Shown piece by piece: positions 1 to 11,755 of a stretch of DNA of 64,000 nt. The stretch comes from Microthyrium microscopicum (taxonomy: Eukaryota; Ascomycota; Dothideomycetes; Microthyriales; Microthyriaceae), in contig MU004242.1 of assembly GCA_010405405.1 (NCBI GenBank), positions 791,769 to 855,768 on the forward strand, in the 5' to 3' direction. Numbering within the stretch: the stretch's first letter is position 1; each line of letters opens with the position of its first letter. Both the position numbers and the translations under genes were made by a program. Under the pieces are notes generated by a model. That model was not told the origin of the DNA, ran no database searches, and saw only the letters and a program-made list of their open reading frames with translations.

Positions 1-1140
1 AGTTTAAAGAAGAAGGTTTAATTTCTAAAGATTATAATAAAACTAGAATAAGTAGTAATAATATAACTAGATAGAATTCTACTTATAATATGCTATATTT
101 TTTAATTATTACTAAAGATATAGTAGATTATATTAGTAATAATACTAAAAATAAAGAATTTAAAGAGGTAATTATTACTTCTAAAGAATAGCTTATTTTA
201 GAAGCTATTAGAGATATTCTAGAAATATTTATTAAACCTTTTATTAGTTTATAAGTATAAGTTTATACTACTATTAATACTAGTTTATTATATATTATAA
301 ATATATATAAAAAACTAGAAGAAAAGCAATATTATATACTTAATAATTTAGATTAGCTTAGTTTAAATTAGTTAGTAGATATAGATAATCTTAGAAGTAT
401 TATAGATAAAGGAATTACTAAGCTAGAGCATTATTTCCTTAGAAATATTACTTTTAAATAATTTAAATATTTAAAACCTTACTTAATAAGTACTATTTTA
501 GATCCTAAATTTAAATTAGAGCATTTTAAAGAAGGAGAAGGTCTTTTATATAAACTATCTAGTACTATAAAAGAAAATGTAAAAGAACTACTTAAAGAAG
601 AATATAGAAAGCTTAAAACTATATTCTTTATTATAGAATCTAATATAGATTTATCTAATTTAAATAGTAGTAATACTACTAGTAAAAAGAAGAGTCTAGA
701 TAATAATATTCTTATTATTACTAATAGCGTAGTAGAGGAAGAATATATACTATATCTTTAAGAACCTTCTTTACCTAAATCTAAACCTTTAGATTATTAG
801 AAAGTAAATACTTCTAGATTTCCTATTTTATTTTTTTTAGCTATTAGATATCTTACTATACCTTCTACTTTAGCTTCTATTAAAAGTGCTTTTAGTATTA
901 GTAGTATAGTTATATTTAAAACTAGAAATAGAATAGATCCTAATATAGCTAAGATACTTTTATTATTAAAAAGCTAGAAAATTATAGATTATAATTTATT
1001 ATATTCTCATAAAGAAGAGATATTAATAGAAGAACTAGATATTAATAGCAATAAAGAAGAATTTAGTTAGTTATTAAATTTAGAATATTACTTAAATATA
1101 ATTATTATAAAACTAAATTATTTAATTTTTAAATATTAAA
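1..1140 (+). mobile_element. hAT DNA transposon relic, C-terminal transposase part, RIP-decayed
   Basis: Read forward in one frame (codons in register with position 66), the AT-rich DNA still spells a hAT transposase. Near 66-95 is a TR-stop-NSTYNML block, where the family has Trp at the stop. Near 495-540 is a 'STILDPKFKLEHFKE' block. At about 790-975 is the C-terminal dimerisation (hATC) region, with 'SRFPILFFLAIRYL', 'IPSTLASIKSAFSI' and 'KTRNRIDPNIAKILLLLKS'. Several in-frame TAG codons sit where Trp (TGG) is expected, which is the change repeat-induced point mutation makes. C is almost absent outside a few codons. The element is cut by the left window edge, so its 5' part and one end are not visible. 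It is not functional. I could not identify terminal inverted repeats or a target-site duplication. Confidence 0.85.
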
Positions 1141-1755
1141 AGTAAGTTATAAATATTTAATATATTAGTTAAAATAGTATAAGAATTAAAGATAAAGCTA
1201 ATAAATAGTTATTATATATAGAAGTATAAAGTATTAGAATAGATAAATATATAGATATAAGTAAGTAGTAAGTAGTAGGTTAATAAAATTATTTTAAATA
1301 AGTAGTAATATTAATTATTAATAGTTATCTTTTATTAAATACTTTATATAGAGTATATAATATAGAAATCTAGGTATATTTAATATAGAATTATTATCCT
1401 AATATAGCTATCTAACTCTAGCTTCTTATTTACTTTTAGTTATTTAAATAGTTAGTAAAATAATAAATAAATAATATTATATTTATTTCTAAATATCTAA
1501 AGAACTAAAAGCGAATAAGAAAAACTAATAATAGATCTAAAACTAGTAAACCTAGACGAAGAGATTAATAAAATTTTTATAGCTTAAATAGTATATTTCT
1601 ATTTTATTAATTTCAATTAATTATTAAAATTAATTAATATTATCTTAATTAATTTAGTATTAATTTAAGGTAGGCATTAATTAATTAATTTTAGTATGAG
1701 CTAGCATTAATTAATTTTAATTTGGCATTAATTAATTAAATTAAATTAAATCACA
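1141..1755. repeat. AT-rich tail of the decayed transposon block
   Basis: There is no readable protein here. The base composition matches the hAT relic. The last 150 bases are dominated by TTAATTAA-type palindromic words, and three spaced 'gcattaattaatt' copies lie near 1673, 1703 and 1723. Composition changes abruptly to ordinary coding values at about 1750, which marks the edge of the RIP-affected block. Confidence 0.6.
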
Positions 1756-1830
1756 ACCCTGGCGCCAGCACCAGCCTTGTGCCAAATCACCACCAGCGCA
1801 TTTATACTGCTATATTCAATCGGCAGTAGC

Positions 1831-3607
1831 ATGTTTTATGTATCAATCACAACGAGTAGTCTGGCCATCGTCAGGGCAGCCGATGCACTACTATCCTCAT
1901 TTCCAAGTGTGTGGGGCAAATATCAGTTTGCGAAAACAACCCTCGAAGCTGTCCTGGCCCAATTACAGTCTCTGAACTGTGCCACAACAGAGCTTTCGCA
2001 AAATGTCTTATCCGGTTTCATTAACGAGAAGGAGGATGACGATCTCAGCGTTGTCCTGGACGACTCCTTGAAAGCATGTGCAACTCTTCTCAGAGACCTG
2101 CAGAATCAGGTAGAGTTCGTGCAAGATGCGAACGGGAAGACTACCGAATATATGAAAAATAAGCATACCTGGAAGCAGAAGGATTTCGTTGCACTTGGAG
2201 AACGCTTACGCTTACAAATCGATGTCTTGAATCTTGTTCTTGACATTATTCAGCGGTAGGTGTACCAAGTCTATTAGAGGGTCTGATTCCCGAATGTTCT
2301 AACAAGATAGGGCGATACCCGGTCATGTGGAGCAGGAACTGAACACTGACGCAAACGATTCAGTTCTGCAGAAGGCTGAAGATGATGCCTCAACATATAT
2401 CAACGCGGACGATCTTGGATTCTTCGTGCGTGCAGATCTGGAATCGCTAGCGGAGGCCACTATAGGCTCATCTTGCGGCGCTGAACTCTTTATAGGAACC
2501 CTCAAAGGCCATACCGCAGAAATAATCACCGTCCTGTTTTCTCCGGATGGCAGCAAAATTGCTTCTGGCTCTGTGGATGGTACCTTGAGGCTCTGGAATG
2601 CTTACACAGGTGCTTGCCTTTATAGATTCCAGACTCAGACCCCTGCTGAAGATATGGAATTGAAATTTTCGAGAAATAGCAGACTTTTAATATCAAGACC
2701 AACAGCAAGAGTTCGTCCCAGAAACGAAATCACTATCTCAATCTGGGACACCACTTCCGGTCTCAAAGTACTTACGATTGTCCCAGGGTACGCGAACACT
2801 GCGTTTTCCCTGGATGGCAAAATCGCAACGAGCCTAGACAACTACGATGGAGAAAGGACAAGCATCAATATCTATACACCTGGTGAGGAAGAGTGCCAAG
2901 AACGAAGTACATTGGAAAAAGCCTGGTCAATCTCATCCCTCGTCTTCTCTGATGACGGCACACTACTCGCTGCGGACTATTCAGGTTCCACTTGGAGTGG
3001 CCGTTCGCTGAAACAATTTCGAGTCTGGTCCATTCGGGATAGAAAGAAGTGGGCGTCTATCCTCAAAATTCCGTATCGTTCTGGGGAAGAATACCGTAAT
3101 TACGACTTGCTTTTTTCACCAGATAGTCAGAGGATCGCATCGTATTCTTGGAGAGGTCAGATCTTGGTGTGGGATATTGAGACCGGGAAGCAGATTTATA
3201 GCTTCACGGATGATGCGATAACAATTCGGACTATGCGCTTCCTTCCGGATGGAGAACATGTGTTCTTGCAGCTTTGGTTGAGAGGCCCGTTTGGCAACCT
3301 CAAGATCCTGGACTTGGCGTCAGGCCAAATTCTTCACAGCTTTGAAGAAGTGTTATGCTCGGCTCTTTCTCCGGATGGAAAACGTTTAGTGTATGAGGAT
3401 TCATGTCATCAATACGTTGTAGACGCCACTTCGGGAGAAAAGTTACATATTCTGGAGAGACAGGACTTTGAAGAGTTTCCTAACAAAGTCCTGGTTGTAT
3501 CACCACATTGGCGGCAATTGGCTTCAATAACGCGGCCAGGAGATGCTACGCAGTCGCATGGGATTGATATCGCAAGCCTGTATTCTGGAGTAAAGGCGGA
3601 ACAATAA
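1831..3607 (+). CDS. STAND-like N-terminal domain plus WD40 repeat protein without NTPase
   Basis: Exons 1831-2255 and 2311-3607 (573 residues). The 55-base intron starts GTAGGT, has a CTAAC branch site and ends TAG, and the phase is kept across it. The first ~150 residues are helical and open with 'ITTSSLAIVRAADALL', like the N-terminal domain ahead of NACHT in fungal STAND proteins. WD repeats follow from about residue 215; the clearest are 'LKGHTAEIITVLFSPDGSK' with 'GTLRLWNAYTG', and 'FSPDSQRIASYS' with 'ILVWDIETG'. No Walker A/B or NACHT block lies between. The two halves are joined by a normal intron, so this may be a real two-domain protein or an old internal deletion. The 5' end abuts RIP-decayed DNA. 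The frame is open back to 1777 without an ATG, so ATG 1831 is the best start, but an upstream exon may have been lost. In this family WD repeats usually sense a ligand. The function is unknown. Confidence 0.65.
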
Positions 3608-3836
3608 GCTGGACGACCTGCTCATACATCAATGCTGTCTTCTATTTTTGAGCTATCGGTCCTCCAAAGAAGCAGGCTGACGGGTCTATACTGGCATGCA
3701 TTGAATCCGAAGTATGCCAGCCTGTGCATCAGCTTCCTTCTATGCGTGTTCAGACTCGGACTGGAAATCTGCTGTTCTCAGGTCCACACAACTTGGAAAT
3801 TATAATTATAAATTATCTTTGTTACTAATGGTGACT

Positions 3837-4524
3837 TCACTTTCTCCGCCTGATGGCTCTGGCTCTGTAACCCAAAAAAGCTAATATCACTGATGGAATT
3901 CCAACTCCCAAACCAACCCCGATACCAACGCCAAGATTTATTTTTTGATCTTCGGTATAGCCATTCCCCGCGGAGGACGCGCTGGGCGCTTGTCCAGCAG
4001 CGCCGCTTGATTGCGCTGACGTTACGGAGCCGGAAGTCTGCGGCTTTGAGGCCGGTGTCGATGTTATCGGTGTCATATGGCCTGTTGGCGAACCCGTAGA
4101 CGAAGTCGTCGGATGGACCTACGAGTGCATGGTCAGCTTTTATACCTCAGTTCAAAGCACACAATCTCACAGAAGAAGCTACTTGGCTGACAGAGGATGC
4201 AGCGCCTGCCGATGCCGACGTGTTCCACTGCGCATTGTTAAGTACCAGCGGGTAGTCACTTATCGAACACGAATCAAAATATCTAATGTAGGTTCGCTGC
4301 GAATCGACAGGACAGTTCTGGCCCATACAGGCGGCAACTTGGTTGACAAAGGCGGTGGTGGTGCATACGCATATGTTGTCGTTGAGTTCGCAGGGGAAGG
4401 AGGTAGAGATGGGAATGAGGCAATTGTTTTGCGCGCAGGTGGTGTAGCCTCCCCAGAAGACCTGAGGCGTATCGCCATGGACTATGGGGAATAAGAGCGC
4501 GATGAATAGGAGTATGAGATCCAT
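3837..4524 (-). CDS. CFEM-domain single-pass membrane protein
   Basis: Exons 4171-4524 and 3837-4118 on the minus strand (211 residues). The 52-base intron starts GTGAGA, has a CTGAC branch site and ends TAG, phase 0. A signal peptide (MDLILLFIALLFPIVHG) is followed by eight cysteines spaced as in CFEM domains: C-x4-C, FPC, ICVC, AAC-x4-C and FDSC, between residues ~29 and ~80. A Ser/Thr/Gly-rich stalk comes next. Then a glycine-rich membrane helix (about 'INLGVGIGVGLGVGIPSVIL') and a basic tail RARAIRRRK. CFEM proteins are fungal surface or secreted proteins linked to haem uptake, adhesion or virulence. Here the last helix plus basic tail suggests a type I plasma-membrane protein rather than a GPI anchor. 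An Asp (ELNDNIC) lies in the loop where haem-binding CFEMs carry their Asp, but haem binding itself is inference. Confidence 0.8.
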
Positions 4525-5445
4525 GGTGAGTGCTGGGCGTGATTGTCAAGGTGCGTAGGATTTCTGGAATTTCAGAAGACATGTCTCCATCGCATATAGA
4601 ATGTGGTATTGAGGTCCCTGGGCATTGATCGAGAGCAGATATAGGAGGCAACCTAACCCACTGACGAGCGAGCGCCTATCCACGCCCAAAGTATCAGTCT
4701 GGCTTTCGGAACACGAGACCTTTTGCAAAGCCACTATACCTGCCTCCCAGTCCGTTCGGAATCGTTGATTATCAAGTTTACCCACGTCGGAACCATGTAG
4801 CTATTTCCCGAAGTCCATACTCCCGACCGTTCAGCTGAACACTGCCAGAATTATGCAGGGTAATTGGAGTGCGCAAGCCAGTAACTCCTCCACATCTGAG
4901 CTTGAATGTAGGTGCAAAACTGGTGGTAAGGCAGAATGCATGAACCTCTTTCGAGAAAGTATCGCGAGGCGTCCTATCAGGTTTCTAATACGGATATGCA
5001 TGCATAAATGCTGCATAACGACTCCGCCACACCTGGGTCTTCGGCTTTTCATCGAGACTGTTAAAACCGGAAACAAACATATCCAATCGAAGCTGAGCTA
5101 AGTATTGGCATTCTTTCGGAGGCATCGACGACGCCGAATTGGATATAGCTTAGCCACTTTACGACGGTCCCATCTTGGTTCAGATTGACACTTTTCGGCG
5201 AATTCGAACCATCAATGTTGAAGAAGAGGGCGACTTGTGGCAAGCATACCAACGAAGCTAAGCCCGAAAATTCCGACTTATCTAAAGATTGGAACACACC
5301 TCTAAAGCAAAGAAAGCTACCGTTCGATATATCGATACGGCTACATGCTGTAGTCACTGTTAGATGCCCTATCCTATTTATTCTCTATCTTCCCTGTGTA
5401 AGTGCCTCTTCAGTAATGCGCACATCGAGTGGTTTCTATGTGTTT
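4525..5445. other. Intergenic stretch, no gene seen
   Basis: Only short overlapping frames on both strands, none with a recognisable domain or plausible intron signals. It separates two minus-strand genes, so it holds the CFEM gene promoter (next to 4524) and the 3' flank of the regulator gene. Confidence 0.5.
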
Positions 5446-7652
5446 TCATTGAAAGCCAAAACCCCCAATCTCATCAAAAGTCCACCCAAAAGAACTGAAC
5501 AAGGCCATATCGGGTAGCGTAGCCATATCGGCATCAATGTAGTCCTCACTTCCCAGTGCAGACCGCATACCCATAAGTGCTCGATTTGCTGGTGGTGCCG
5601 CGCTCGTCATCGTCTCAATAATAGCCTGAGTTGATGCTTCAGGGGACATACTTCTACGCCAACTCCAGAAACAATCATAAACATGACTAACGCACATCCT
5701 TGAACGAATCTTTGATTCAAGCGGATCAATTGAACCATCAAACATTCCAGCTCTCGACCCATTACCATACCCATTGCCGGACCCGTTGCCGGATCCAAAA
5801 GCTCGCCACATCCTCGCCAGTGCTTCAGCCACACGATCTGGAAAGTCGTTGCTTTTCAAGCTGATTGTACGCATTGCCAGGATCGCGGAATTAAATAATG
5901 ATCGGCCTTGTAGAGTATCAAAACTTGTTGCGTAGGAACTGTTGAGAACTTTCATGAGAACGCAGCATGATGATACAAGCGTCCGAAGGAATACGGTTGT
6001 ACAATACTGGAAGAGAAAGTTGGAGTGAATGTCAACGTCTAGCATTGATTGGATCAGTGTGGTTGCTGTTGTATAAGCATTTGAGAGGGATGTGGGATAT
6101 TCGGTTGATCGGCGGTTCATTAGGAACGCAAAAGACCAGAAATGTACCTTGGCCGCGAGGAGATGGAGTTTGGTGATTGCTGCTTTATTGTAAGTTGCTT
6201 TGAATAAGAATTGAATGGCTTTACATACGCGAGAAATGAATTGATATCTCGTCCAAGCCCAGTAGTTCCATTTTCAATTTCTCCCTTGCTGCAGGTTGTT
6301 CTTTTTCAGCCACCAAACCTGCCAGATTCAAAGGATTGCTGTATAGTTCCTTCGTTATGTGTTTTAAGAATTTGGCGATGAGTAGCCGGTGAGACACGTC
6401 GTCCGGAAGTTGTTGTGGAGTGACTGATAATCCTGGGTCCAGAATCCAGTCAAAAGTGGCTGTTGAAGGTTGGCCGTTGACTATGGATATGCTGCAGATA
6501 TTTAACCTTCTGGTCTATTCAATTGTAGATATTCAGTATATCTTACCCGTGCGATACAAGATTACAGATCGCCCAAGTCAACCACCTGTCCTCCTCTTCG
6601 TTACTGGTCACATATCTGGTCTGCTTGATGAAATCATGAGAATGTAAGGGCCGATGAAGCCCAGTCTGCCACGCAATCTGCATCATGATCCCACTGTATA
6701 GAAACGTTGGATCAGTTTCGCTAAGGCCGAGCTTCCCACCTGGCAAAGATGACTCCGTTGTGTCTTTAAGAAGAGGAACAGGCCAAGTGCAAAGAAGCGC
6801 CAATGCTTTAACAACATGATATGTATGGGGCATAGTCGCTATCGTTACCCAAAGTAGATTTTTGTAAGGACCTGTAAGATTTGACAGCAATTTGGGGTCT
6901 TGTGGGTACCGTCGAGCTCCTATCAAAGCGATGGTCCAGCCTAGGAATGGTGAAAGGGCAAAGTAGTCGGCATGGCTCAGCATTGGGTCAAGAACTGGGC
7001 AGAACGGATGGTAGAATGAAAAGTACCTAGCTCTTTAGTACTTGATTTTCGCTTGAGAGAACGACTACTCACTGCTCAAAAAGAATTGCCAGACTCTCAC
7101 TAGCGACAGTGACACCTTCAAGGGTCTGCTGTTTCGATGAATCATCACTCACAGAGGGATCTTGGACATTCGAAACGGTCTCGTGTTGTGGCATTTGCGG
7201 CGAATTAAGCATTGTACTTTCCCCTGAACGTTCCACTTGACTGGCCAATTGATGTCGTAGCTCACGTATTTCTCGTTGCATTGTAGCTTCTTTACTGCAT
7301 TTCTGGATCAGACAGAAGTCATGAGCACCACTATAGTTTCGTACTTGCGCTTATCAACTCTCTTGAAGCTCGAATCGATTCGACAATCGATGCGAAGCCG
7401 CTGACATCTGGAGCAGGGCAAAAACGGCTCTTTTATTACATCGCAACGTAACTGAAGGACATGGATAATCAGCATATCGACTCAAGCGCGAACCTTATCG
7501 AAACACACCTTTTGTTGTCTACATTCGTTACAGGATTTGAACGGTACATTTCTATGACTTCTGGTCTTGGGACTTATCGGGTGTCTAGAGGCGGTGATCG
7601 CTGGATCGGCATTAGATGAACCACCACCCTGATTTTCCTGCTCATCATTCAT
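5446..7652 (-). CDS. Zn2Cys6 fungal transcription factor
   Basis: Six exons on the minus strand: 7509-7652, 7345-7451, 7073-7294, 6547-7026, 6229-6491, 5446-6182 (650 residues); phase agrees at every junction. The zinc cluster starts at residue 41 (CNECRQQK), continues across the first intron with LRCD, and ends PCSRCQRLRIDC: six cysteines in the canonical order. A short basic coiled-coil (MQREIRELRHQL) follows. The middle homology region begins 'YFSFYHPFCPVLDP', runs through a helical block (residues ~175-330), and includes 'LAAKVHFWSFAFL' near residue 410. A Gly/Asn/Ser run lies at residues ~530-540. The layout resembles the Leu3/War1-like branch, though that placement is weak. It is expected to act in the nucleus as a gene-specific regulator. 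The next genes are an ACS transporter and a TauD dioxygenase, so control of that pair is a reasonable guess. The last intron has two possible acceptors (exon start 6182 or 6179). Confidence 0.82.
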
Positions 7653-8121
7653 GCTTATACTTGATCAGACCATGATCAAAGTCATGAGGTTGAGGAAGCC
7701 AACATTGAAGAGATAGGTAGCTCTGGAAGCTCGGACCAGCTAGGTAGTGTGGCAGTGCCTTGGAGGCGCCACAATTCAGGGGCTCGGATCGAAAGGTACA
7801 AAGGAATCAGGACACAGCGCTCCTACTTTTGTCCTCACTTATCATACATCAGCTGTTTCTGAGATACAGAAACAATTGCAAATCTGAGGATACTTGGACC
7901 TTAAAGTACCGGAAAATGTCTGAGACTGGGGTCCGCATTAAGTCATGAAAGACGCATTGAGAATTTGTGACAGCACAATATATCCAAAATGCTGGCAATG
8001 ATGAATTTAAACCACTTGTGAGTAACTTGGAATCAAGGTAAGTATTAATATCAAAGCGTAGGACTCTCTTGTGTTCTATTATCTAGACCTCATACCAAAT
8101 TCACCACATCGAACTCATTTT
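7653..8121. other. Spacer between regulator and transporter
   Basis: About 470 bases with no supported gene. It contains the regulator promoter (left part) and the transporter 3' flank. Confidence 0.5.
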
Positions 8122-10250
8122 CTAGTTTGCAAACCTAAAGTCCAACCGGAAGCTACCTTCATCTTCGGTAGTAGCGAGGTAGTTGATCTTCTCTTGTTCA
8201 CTCAATGCGCTCCACTTGGCTTCTCTCTGCTTATTTCTCCAAGTATAATATACTTTGGTCAAGACATACAGCACAATGTTACCACAACAGATTCCGATGA
8301 GGGCTCTATTTCCATGCCTATAGTTGGGAGCGTCACCTAGATGATGTTAGCAATGGTTTGTGACAAACCAAATGGGTAACATACTCTTCTGGTATACGTT
8401 CGAGGCTATTATGCCGCCAGCTTGGACGAACATGTTGTATGCTGCTGCTGATACTGTTCGGGATCTCACTGTGTTCGAGTTGCGAGAGTTCCAGCCTACT
8501 TGAATAGGATGGGCTATTTGATGTTAGAGAAATGCAAGAACCAAAGGGATAGAGCAATTACCATTTGGATAGCCAAGCAAGACGGTGATGACTGCCCATA
8601 CAGTCCACTTGGAAACTTTCTTGACATCAATGAGAGTCAGGTAGATGAGGAAAGGCAATGCCCAAATTTGCCCAACCATGGCGTGGAGTGTGAGCTCTTT
8701 GTTCATCTCGGAAAGATACGAAAGAATCAACATAGTAACAACTGCAACCTAGTAAGCAATGATAACCTCTGTAGAACTTGAGCGGAGAATTTACTATGGA
8801 TGGCGGTGTTTGGGATTGCGAGAAGATTGCTTTGAAAGGTATCGAAACCTAATCCCTTTAGCGACAAGGTAAGATATTGGCTGACCGGCGTCATAGGGAT
8901 CTGGAATGTCAAGCCGAGAATATACAATGGCCAAAGATCGAAATCTCGCAGACTTTTGAAGAGTAGCTTGGGGGTGATTGGTTGTCGGTTGTGCATGGTG
9001 CCTTTGGAAGGATCGTCGCGAATGACTCTGTTCACTATGATCTCCTCTTCTCTGGCTGTGAACCAACCCTTCTTTCCACGACTCCAATTGGCAGTCTGGC
9101 AGGGTCCAGCTGGCATAAGCACGAACGCAGCAACACCAATCATCAGTGTCATAAGGCCTTCAATGAGGAACATCCAACGCCAGCCTGATAGGCCATGTAG
9201 ACCTCGAAGGTGGAGAAGACCGTAAGCCAGAAACCCAGCAAAGATGTCTGCAAAACTCATGGCGGTCCAGAAAAAGGACAAACGTAGGCTGAGTTCATGG
9301 TGCTTGTAAAAATAACTCAGGTATAAAACGATCTGCAGAGTCAGTCGAAATGATCGAACGCGTGGTAAGATTTGCTTACATCTGGGATGAAGCCACCTTG
9401 CAAGATGCCAAGAAGAGCTCTCGTCAGAAGGAATGTGGTCCTGCCAGTGAGCCAAAACTGAGATGAAGCGACGATACTCCAGAGCACCAGTTGGGTTGGG
9501 ATCCAACGATCTGGACCGGCCCACTTACTGACCAGCTGGGAAGGTAATTCGGCGCAAAGGAAGGCAAGCTTGAAAACAGTATTGCCAAGATTGTAATCTA
9601 CGCCAGTCAGTCATGGAAGATGTGAATTCTAACCGGCACTGACCATTGGTTGTCAACTTTAGGTCAGGGAGAAAGTTGTCAGTGTTGGCTTGTTGAATGT
9701 TGGCTCTATCGAGTTCGAGGGCCATAAACATGATACATGCAAAGAACATGATCTTGAAGTCAATCTTTCGGATGAGTTTATATTCCTCCTGTGTCTCGTT
9801 AGTGGTCACATAATCGCCAACAGGTCACAGGCTCCTATAGTAAGGTTGTCGTTCCATGTGACTGGATTCGCATGGCTGACATTGCAGCGGTACTTACATT
9901 CCATGTCCATCTTGCTAAAGGATTGAAGCGATGGAGATTCTCCCAGTCAGATCGCGGTTGATACTCTTTGGATGACTCTGGGTCATCGAATACACTTGGC
10001 TAGTTTTCTGTTAAGAGTAAGATCCTATGTTCATTGAAGGTGAGGTTACCTGAGTCGCGATGGCATCACCATCAAAGCCTTTTGCTCTTTGCCACCAAAA
10101 ACGTTTCTCATCCTTTGGTTGACCAAGGGATGGAATGCTCTCCACTGAGCCTGTGCGAACAATCGGTTTCTTCTTGTCGTCCAGTTCCTCACTGGAAGGA
10201 TTGCTCGAAGGAACCCGACTCCGACCAGAATATGTGAGCACGGTCGACAT
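8122..10250 (-). CDS. Major facilitator transporter, anion:cation symporter (Dal5/Seo1/Soa1-like) family
   Basis: Eight exons on the minus strand: 10050-10250, 9898-9999, 9644-9788, 9380-9597, 8795-9332, 8562-8741, 8385-8513, 8122-8336 (575 residues); all phases agree. After a ~100-residue cytosolic N-terminus, the first helix ends '[17 protein letters not shown]', the LDR-x-N signature of the ACS family. Loops and helices follow, with '[18 protein letters not shown]', '[12 protein letters not shown]', the central loop '[17 protein letters not shown]', and the C-terminal pair '[21 protein letters not shown]' and '[15 protein letters not shown]'. It ends '[17 protein letters not shown]', a tail shared by many family members. 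It is a plasma-membrane proton-coupled importer of small organic anions. Resemblance to the yeast YIL166C/Soa1 type suggests sulfonates or sulfite, and allantoate- or pantothenate-like substrates are alternatives. It sits between a regulator and a TauD dioxygenase. Confidence 0.85.
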
Positions 10251-11755
10251 ACTGTTGGCGAAACAAGAAATGATATGGAAGAAAGTTCAAAACCACCAAG
10301 TGAATCAATATATAAGATGATAAACCGCTTAATGTTAAGGAGCAGGTACTGGGTGATTTAAACAGAAGAGCCGGGACCATGGTCTTGGAACCATTCCCAA
10401 GATGATCTTGAATTTGGACTATGGAAATTCCAGTCACAGTAACTGCATATGCTCAGCTACTTGCGCAATTTCGACTTGAAATTGCAAAGATGGACGGCAG
10501 GGCAGCCACTTCAGGCTACGTCCCGATAAGTGTTGCTTCGCCATTCAGTTCTAGAGCTAGGATATAGTTCAAAAAGAAAAGTTTCTTATGGCATACCAAG
10601 GTATTTGGGCTGCCAATTCTCAGCTAAGGATGTTTGTCCTTCCCTTTCCAAGACAATGCTATTCGGGTGAATATTTACGCCATCCCTCAGCTTGATGACC
10701 ACATTAGCCATGCTAAAGTCACAGAGGCAGAGGCTTACAACCTGAGGAATGCTGCGATGCTACGTTCAGGTTTCTCTGGCTATTTGCCCTTGTTTAGCAC
10801 ATTGAATGGTAGTAAGTATTGAAGTAATAACAGCTGCAAACTGGCTTTATGTTTACGAGGAGCATACCCTATGGTCTCGCACGAAACAACAAAATCTAAA
10901 TTTCCAAGCTGAAAGTGCCAATTATGTCCAGTTTAAATTTATGAAAATCTTTCAGAATTCGACAAAATATAAGCAGAGCACGACATGATGTTATGCAAGG
11001 TATAAACGGGTCGTGGGGGATTCGGCTGCTTGGATGTTGATTGCGTTTTCTTGATCATCAATTCGCACATTGTTACCGAAACCTTAGCTTAACTTCATTC
11101 CATTTCCAAGAACTTCGAAGAACCTGCAGAACTGATTGAAGGGATAGAGTTAACAACTGCAGGAGATGCAATTTCGACTCATGATAAACATTACTTCTGT
11201 GAATTCTCAGGCTTGAAATATATGGCAGTGTGTGACTTGACGAGACCACGCCAACTAGGAGCAATAGGCAGTATCTATCATGTTCACAATCAGTACCAAT
11301 CCTCGCACGGACGTCAGACAAATTTCTTGACCAGACAGTGACATTGTACTATATGGTTGCATTGATACTCCCTGCATAATCACAATCCAATCACACATCT
11401 CCCAAGAGTAACAGCGTAGAAAGAAATGTGGTCAACAGCACGACTTATACCTATCACGCAATATGCTTGTGAAAATCATCACTGCATATGGACTGATACA
11501 ACTCGATCATGGCACCACTACTCCACAATCCGTATCTTTGGGCTCGCCAGACTTATTCCAAACGCGTGGTCTTATGAGACGCCATGAGAGGGGAAGATGC
11601 CGCAATACTCCACCAACAAATGTCGAGATCAATATGATGAACTGCGGAATCGGCCATGCTGAGGGTATAACATAGGTATGAAATCCGGTCCAGCGGTTTG
11701 GGTTCGATGAAACCAAGAATAATTGTATTGAAGACCTGCAAAGTGATCGACAATC
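10251..11755. other. Intergenic, divergent promoter region of transporter and dioxygenase
   Basis: About 1.5 kb between two divergently transcribed genes. Only short unrelated frames are seen, with no domain. It is the natural place for shared control sites, but I recognise no specific operator. Confidence 0.5.

Noticed and set aside
8727-9524. Single 265-codon transporter frame read without introns
   Set aside because: Its first ~65 residues cross exon 4 in the wrong frame and an intron; the spliced model restores conserved family sequence.
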